The notes beneath the pieces are model-generated. The model worked only from the letters and a program-made list of their open reading frames with translations. It was not told the origin of the DNA and ran no database searches. This document shows positions 59,843 through 64,000 of a stretch of DNA of 64,000 nt, one piece after another. This DNA comes from Butyrivibrio proteoclasticus P6B7 (lineage in GTDB: Bacteria > Bacillota > Clostridia > Lachnospirales > Lachnospiraceae): assembly GCF_000622085.1 (NCBI RefSeq), contig NZ_JHWL01000001.1:124001-188000 (forward strand), written 5' to 3'. A program made the position numbers and the translations under genes. The stretch's first letter is position 1. Each line of letters begins with the position of its first letter.

Positions 59843-60813
59843 TCCCTGAACACAACCCAGTTGTGGGACCAGGGAACAGGAAGACCAAATAAAGTATTTA
59901 CTTTACCAGATGGGCGGCGGTACCAGGAGTAATTCCAACCGGCGCCCATATCCATGTATATGGCATTGGTGACGCCGAGTCTTTGAAGCTCCTCCATGAA
60001 CTCAGTAAAATGCACCATGTTAACAGAATCGATAATGCAGACATTGCCGTTGAGCTCCGCCAAAGTCCTGTAGCAGCGGGCTCTTGGCCTGTCAAAGTTC
60101 ATGACAATTTCTTTATCCCTTATCAGGGCAAACTGCATAAAGCCGCTACCACCGGCTTCTGCAGCTTCTTTCATGATTTCTTTTTGGTTATCAAATTCGA
60201 ATTTAAAAGTTCCATCATAAAAAACAAAGGCAGCAAAGTTGTCCTTGTTATAAGGGCTTTCGTAAAGCACGCCGTCGCACGCATGGTCACCTTCAACGTT
60301 GATCTGGGAAAAGCTAAGACTTACTGTGTGCTGGAAAGCGGCGCCTGAACACCAGGTGATAGACTTATCTGACTTGGAAGGACGATTTTCGCAGACAAGA
60401 TCAATCTCAGAATACTTAGGAAAGATAATGTAGGCTTTTCCGGTGTTGTAGATGGTTGTTTCCTCTCCAGGAAGGATCTGTTCCACAGCCATGTTTGAAG
60501 CGTCGATGCTCTCTGGGATCTTGACGTGGTACTGGGATATAAGCCCCATGAATATAAAGATGAATGAAGGCAGAACCAGGATAGAAGAGGCGCAGAATAG
60601 ATGGTATAGGATTTTGAGGGGTTTAAAAGATATCTTTTCCTCGCCCCAAAGATAGATAATAAGGGCGGTGAATTGCATTGCCATAAGGCCAAAATACACC
60701 ATGAATAGGAGATTTAGCCACATCTGAGCCACATAGAATGCCGTAAACGCAGCAAGTGAGAGGAGCGTCATGGCCATTATCCAGATTCCTTTAAGGCGTT
60801 TTGTCTTTTTCAT
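59839..60813 (-). CDS. Membrane protein with a phosphodiester-glycosidase-like C-terminal domain
   Basis: A 324-residue protein with three N-terminal membrane segments (about residues 8-60 and 70-95) and an outside domain. The C-terminal part, FALIRDKEIVMNFDRPRARCYRTLAELNG then LQRLGVTNAIYMDMGAGWNYSWYR, recalls the NAGPA/phosphodiester glycosidase domain, which has the same order of an Asn-Gly segment and a D-x-G-x site. The assignment is tentative. It is the third gene of a minus-strand operon behind rubredoxin and a membrane protein (4-base overlap) and is convergent with the beta-helix lipoprotein by 4 bases. Confidence 0.65.
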   Translation of the reverse strand: MKKTKRLKGIWIMAMTLLSLAAFTAFYVAQMWLNLLFMVYFGLMAMQFTALIIYLWGEEKISFKPLKILYHLFCASSILVLPSFIFIFMGLISQYHVKIPESIDASNMAVEQILPGEETTIYNTGKAYIIFPKYSEIDLVCENRPSKSDKSITWCSGAAFQHTVSLSFSQINVEGDHACDGVLYESPYNKDNFAAFVFYDGTFKFEFDNQKEIMKEAAEAGGSGFMQFALIRDKEIVMNFDRPRARCYRTLAELNGNVCIIDSVNMVHFTEFMEELQRLGVTNAIYMDMGAGWNYSWYRRPSGKVNTLFGLPVPWSHNWVVFRD

Positions 60814-61463
60814 AGCTCTTTTCCCCTCGCCTTCTTCTGTTCAATAAGCTCCTGGCGCAGAACCTTAAGTGAGTCGATCTGGGATTCAATGCACACGATA
60901 AGTAGCAGGATCGCGATGTCTGTCAGGTATTGGAGAGCGTTCTCCCAGCGGATTATCCTGTCAAAAGAGAGCATGCTGTTAGTGATGATGAGAACAAGAT
61001 AGATAAAGAGCTTGATAGATATGGCCATCTGGTTGAATATGACGTTCTCAGGATTGCCCTTTTTGGCGTAGTTGATGAAGAAATGATTGATGGTGATGAT
61101 GACAGTCAGCATAAAGGCCATGCCGGAAGCTGCCAGATAGATACTGCCCTGAACACCGGCTACAAGGTAGGTGTCGAAATCTTCCTGCCCCCAAAGACGC
61201 TCCAGCACAAGGTTTCCCTCCTGGAACATCAGGCAAAAGAGAATTCCGCCCATGAGGCCCTTTGCTACATCCCATCTGTAGTGGCGATAGGCGTAGTACA
61301 TGGCGAAAATGGTGATGACCTTCACGATTATTATGAATAGGGTGAAGCCATCCTTCATCCGCCAGCTCAAAATGAGCGCAAAAAAGCTGGCGCCTATGGC
61401 AAAGGCGCTGGCTATAGTCATCAGGTATTCATTTAAAAAGATGGATTCTTTTTGATCATTCAT
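60810..61463 (-). CDS. Hypothetical multi-pass membrane protein
   Basis: A 217-residue protein with six or seven hydrophobic segments (from about residue 14 to 200) and a short basic C-terminal tail ([16 protein letters not shown]). No family is recognised. It overlaps rubredoxin upstream and the glycosidase-like protein downstream, each by 4 bases (ATGA-type), so the three are translated together. It may be the membrane partner of the next protein. Confidence 0.7.
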   Translation of the reverse strand: MNDQKESIFLNEYLMTIASAFAIGASFFALILSWRMKDGFTLFIIIVKVITIFAMYYAYRHYRWDVAKGLMGGILFCLMFQEGNLVLERLWGQEDFDTYLVAGVQGSIYLAASGMAFMLTVIITINHFFINYAKKGNPENVIFNQMAISIKLFIYLVLIITNSMLSFDRIIRWENALQYLTDIAILLLIVCIESQIDSLKVLRQELIEQKKARGKEL

Positions 61464-61618
61464 CCTTCAGGTGAGAAATCTTCCTTTCCTACACCGCATA
61501 GTGGACAAACAAAATCAGCAGGAAGATCATCCCACTTAGTTCCTGGAGCAATGCCGTTATCTGGATCACCAGCAGCTTCGTCGTAGATATAACCACATGT
61601 GTTGCATACGTACTTCAT
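61460..61618 (-). CDS. Rubredoxin
   Basis: A 52-residue rubredoxin, a small one-iron electron carrier of the cytoplasm. The two metal-binding knuckles are CNTCGY (residues 5-10) and [11 protein letters not shown] near residue 38, with the conserved [22 protein letters not shown] between them. It is full length. AAAGGAGA precedes the ATG at 61618. Rubredoxins serve peroxide and oxygen reductases in anaerobes. Its place at the head of a membrane-protein operon is unusual. Confidence 0.95.
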   Translation of the reverse strand: MKYVCNTCGYIYDEAAGDPDNGIAPGTKWDDLPADFVCPLCGVGKEDFSPEG

Positions 61619-62066
61619 AAGATAATCTCCTTTCGCGTTGGGTGTTTGCTTTGAATTATTCCGCACTAGACGGTATGTTGCGCGTATATGTACGCTATAC
61701 AATAATTTTAGCATAGGAAAATACTGGCAGTTATAAAATAATTATTAAAACGGGCCAGTAACATGATAGGGCCACTACCGTAACGCCGGCAGTGGCCCCA
61801 TTTATAATTAGGTGAGGAAAATGTTTTTTGAGGTGCGCGGCGAATTTTCCACCGCGCGGTGTGTTATGAAAAAGTTATTGTGTGGGGTATCGAAAAATCC
61901 TGTGGGAAGATCTTTCGATGAAATTATGATAAAACATGAACCTAAAATGAAACTAAAATCCTATATTACAAACCACTTTAAAAATATTTCAATATGCTAT
62001 ATACTTTATCCTCGAAGGGGTATTACTCCCGCTAAAAATTGCGGGATCTAAGGAGGAATTTTTAGT
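61619..62066. other. Gap between divergent genes with several hairpins
   Basis: No convincing gene. Seen are GGGCCACTACCG pairing with CGGCAGTGGCCC (61769-61798, one mismatch, no T-run), GCGCGG/CCGCGC (61835-61857) and TCCCGC-TAAAAATT-GCGGGA (62027-62046). The last ends 4 bases before the TAAGGAGG of the next gene. TATACT near 62000 is a possible -10 with a poor -35. An open frame at 61812-62051 lacks a ribosome site and coding character. Confidence 0.5.
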
Positions 62067-62417
62067 ATGACAAAAAGAACAGCTGGATGGGCACTTATCG
62101 TAGTTGGCCTGGTAATGATGTTTAAGATGGTGAGAATCTCTGACATTGGATTCTACAGATTCGGTAGCGTTAGCACTTCAGCGATCATCCTGGTACTTCT
62201 TATCCTTTCAGGAATTGCAGTTGTAGTTAACAGCAACAAGTTTACCAGAGGCGCTCTCATTGTGTCTGTAGCATTACTTGTGCTTTCACTTATTCTTGGA
62301 ACTGATATTTACTTTGCTTACACATCACTGCTCAACGTACTTCTTGTATTTGTTCCAATCATCCTTGGTGTTGGACTTGTGATCAAGAGCGCAGTTGAAA
62401 GACGTTCAAGAGCATAA
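62067..62417 (+). CDS. Small four-segment membrane protein
   Basis: A 116-residue protein with four hydrophobic segments and very short loops, plus a basic C-terminus (VERRSRA). The layout resembles the membrane part of LiaI/LiaF-type envelope stress proteins, but no motif proves it. A strong TAAGGAGG lies 9 bases before the ATG, right behind a hairpin that could affect translation. The gap to the HAD gene is 36 bases, so they may be co-transcribed. Confidence 0.7.
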   Translation: MTKRTAGWALIVVGLVMMFKMVRISDIGFYRFGSVSTSAIILVLLILSGIAVVVNSNKFTRGALIVSVALLVLSLILGTDIYFAYTSLLNVLLVFVPIILGVGLVIKSAVERRSRA

Positions 62418-62453
62418 TAAGTCGTAACAAGTAGATCGGAATTAGCATTACAC

Positions 62454-62939
62454 ATGAACAAAATTTGGGAAATTTTACATAAACCGGATACCGTGGTTTT
62501 CTTCGACATCGACGGAACCCTCACAAGCTACAACTATGGCGTACATCACGCTCATCATGAACTGGATGGAACACCGGAGTTTAGGGATGTGAACATCTAC
62601 GCAGATTGCAACAGACTTGAACCACTGTATCGCTATATCAAAGATCACGACGTGGACAGGCTCTTTTGCATATCAAGAGAGCCCCACGGTCACGAGGACT
62701 GGAAGAGTGAGATGGTGGAAAGGCTCTATGGAATCCCAGCGGATCATTGTTTTTACACAATGCTTGCCAGTGAGAAGCCAGCCATTGTCATGGACAAGGT
62801 AAAAGAGCTATTTCCTGACATCGACCCTGAATCTGTAGTCCTCATGGATGACAACGATGACACTCTTGGGATGTACATGGAGAAGACTCCGTTCTGTACA
62901 GCTCATCCTATGATTTTCATGGAGCATTGGTGCAACTAA
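62454..62939 (+). CDS. Small HAD-superfamily hydrolase
   Basis: A 161-residue phosphatase-like protein. HAD motif I is FFDIDGTLTSY (residues 16-26, nucleophile Asp18 and acid Asp20), motif II is likely the Ser in FCISREPHG near residue 74, and motif III/IV is VVLMDDNDDTLG near 131 with a Lys at about 108 or 116. There is no cap domain of note, so it may act on a small nucleotide or sugar phosphate. The ATG has no strong ribosome site. It lies 3 bases before the polymerase gene. Confidence 0.82.
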   Translation: MNKIWEILHKPDTVVFFDIDGTLTSYNYGVHHAHHELDGTPEFRDVNIYADCNRLEPLYRYIKDHDVDRLFCISREPHGHEDWKSEMVERLYGIPADHCFYTMLASEKPAIVMDKVKELFPDIDPESVVLMDDNDDTLGMYMEKTPFCTAHPMIFMEHWCN

Positions 62940-62942
62940 GAA

Positions 62943-64000
62943 ATGGCTGACAAGGTTTACATTGCAATTGATCTGAAGTCTTTCTACGCTTCTGTGGAAT
63001 GCCAAGACATTGCCCGTAATCCACTTACTACCAATCTTGTGGTGGCAGACAGAAGCCGAACAGACAAAACAATATGCCTGGCTGTATCGCCGGCTCTGAA
63101 GAAATTCGGGATACCGGGAAGAGCCAGGCTTTTTGAAGTTGAGCAAAGGCTCAAAGAAGTCAACGCCATGAGACGCCTTAAGGCTCCAGGCGGAGAATTT
63201 ACCGGGGAGTCCGATGATGAGGGCCAGCTTATGGCTAACCCTTCCCTTAAGATCTCTTTTATCGCAGCTGTGCCCAGAATGGCCCGCTACATCGAGATCA
63301 GCTCCCAGATATATCGAACATATCTTAAATACGTGGCTCCAGAGGACATCCACGTCTATTCCATCGACGAGGTCTTCATGGACGTCACCAACTATCTTGG
63401 AATCTACAAGAAATCCCCCAAGGACCTGGCCATGGATATGATAAAAGATGTCCTTCAGACCACGGGAATCACGGCAACAGCAGGAATTGGAACTAATCTC
63501 TACCTGAGTAAGGTGGCCATGGACATCGTGGCTAAGCACATAGAACCTGATGAGAATGGCGTTAGAATCGCAGAGCTTAACGAAAAGAGCTATAGAGAGC
63601 TCCTCTGGGATCACACGCCCCTTACGGACTTTTGGCGCGTGGGCCGTGGCTATACCAAGAAGCTTAGCTCCATGGGCCTTTACACCATGGGTGATATCGC
63701 CAGATGCAGTCTTGGTGGACCTAATGATTTCTTTAACGAGGACAGGCTCTACAAGGCCTTTGGCATAAATGCAGAGCTTCTCATCGACCATGCCTGGGGT
63801 TATGAACCCTGCACCATGGACATGATCAAGAAGTACAAGCCTGAGAACAATAGCCTTAGCCAGGGTCAGGTTCTTCACTGTCCGTATACCTTTGACAAAG
63901 CCAGAATAATAGTACGAGAAATGGCGGATGCCCTTGCCATGCAGCTTATGGAGGAGAAGAAGGTCACAGACCAGGTGGGCCTCTACATCGGCTACGACAT
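62943..64000 (+). CDS. Y-family DNA polymerase (UmuC/DinB type), 5' part
   Basis: The frame is open from this ATG to the window edge, giving about 352 residues; a complete protein would be longer. It begins VYIAIDLKSFYASVEC, with the first catalytic Asp, and has YSIDEVFMDVT near residue 140, with the catalytic Asp-Glu pair. A thumb region follows (GIGTNLYLSKVAMDIVAKH), then the helix-hairpin-helix part (FWRVGRGYTKKLSSMGLYTMGDIA). This subgroup (UvrX/YqjW-like, with an insert around GEFTGESDDEGQL) does translesion synthesis. No SOS-type operator was noticed just upstream. Confidence 0.92.
   Translation, partial: MADKVYIAIDLKSFYASVECQDIARNPLTTNLVVADRSRTDKTICLAVSPALKKFGIPGRARLFEVEQRLKEVNAMRRLKAPGGEFTGESDDEGQLMANPSLKISFIAAVPRMARYIEISSQIYRTYLKYVAPEDIHVYSIDEVFMDVTNYLGIYKKSPKDLAMDMIKDVLQTTGITATAGIGTNLYLSKVAMDIVAKHIEPDENGVRIAELNEKSYRELLWDHTPLTDFWRVGRGYTKKLSSMGLYTMGDIARCSLGGPNDFFNEDRLYKAFGINAELLIDHAWGYEPCTMDMIKKYKPENNSLSQGQVLHCPYTFDKARIIVREMADALAMQLMEEKKVTDQVGLYIGYD

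Noticed and set aside
61812..62051. Plus-strand open frame of 79 codons
   Set aside because: No ribosome site, odd composition, and it runs through two hairpins. More likely the leader region of the gene at 62067.
62808..63878. Minus-strand open frame of 356 codons
   Set aside because: It lies opposite the Y-family polymerase, whose frame has catalytic motifs and a continuous domain match. The minus frame has no recognisable domain or ribosome site.
1..64000. tRNA, rRNA, CRISPR arrays, prophage or complete insertion sequences
   Set aside because: I looked for conserved tRNA arms, regular direct repeats with spacers, transposase motifs and phage structural genes on both strands and saw none. 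A dedicated tRNA or repeat scan could still find something missed by eye.

Overview
The window looks like a chromosome segment of a low-to-medium GC, Gram-positive anaerobe of the Lachnospiraceae, most like Butyrivibrio or Pseudobutyrivibrio. The genus is an inference from gene content and style: FeoAB with a Cys-rich FeoC, a LytTR/DUF3021 exporter module, large Opp proteins, rubredoxin, and a very long surface-glycan operon. No rRNA, tRNA, CRISPR array or complete insertion sequence was seen.

Layout. Positions 1-3956 are the 3' end of a glycan locus (GT4 glycosyltransferase, NodB-like deacetylase, AsnB amidotransferase), closed by a hairpin at 4033. Positions 4108-7127 hold an orphan gene and a polar amino-acid ABC importer with its own promoter. 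Positions 7304-10017 are an ABC-2 exporter with a LytTR regulator and a DUF3021 membrane protein. Positions 10016-11091 are debris: a repeat half-element joined to the C-terminal half of an enolase gene, and a 22-codon methyltransferase stub. Positions 11092-14025 hold small Cys-rich proteins, a flavodoxin, a serine hydrolase and a DUF3795 protein. Positions 14227-21564 are an iron locus: TetR with a YbtPQ/IrtAB-like ABC pair, then a divergent block with an HMA-domain protein on one side and feoA-feoB-feoC on the other. The same operator-like palindrome, TGTTAG-N6-CTAACA, lies in both iron promoters.

Positions 21743-46774 are a roughly 25 kb, all-plus-strand surface-glycan operon. It opens with an acyl carrier protein, a VOC protein, a GT4, an FkbH-like HAD protein, AsnB, an MBOAT O-acyltransferase and an SGNH-like partner. 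This reads as a route that builds an acyl (perhaps glyceryl) group on a carrier protein and places it on a glycan. It continues with three GT11-type transferases, GT2, GT17 and DUF5672 transferases, a pyruvyltransferase-family protein, an ABC flippase, a Wzy-like polymerase, a Wzx-like flippase and a GH105-like hydrolase. A 1.2 kb AT-rich island with a frameshifted lipoprotein gene interrupts it. Positions 47671-55076 are a five-gene oligopeptide importer whose OppC carries a roughly 240-residue insertion. Positions 55132-64000 hold envelope proteins, a beta-helix carbohydrate-binding lipoprotein, a rubredoxin/membrane-protein operon on the minus strand, a small HAD phosphatase and the start of a Y-family DNA polymerase.

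Two signals cut across gene boundaries. The 9-mer AAAAGAGCT (or its complement AGCTCTTTT) was counted by eye at 33 sites, on both strands, in several reading frames and between genes, against about 0.5 expected by chance. A palindromic repeat built on the core AGAACCGTCC occurs complete at 21571 and as half-elements at 7137 and 10016.
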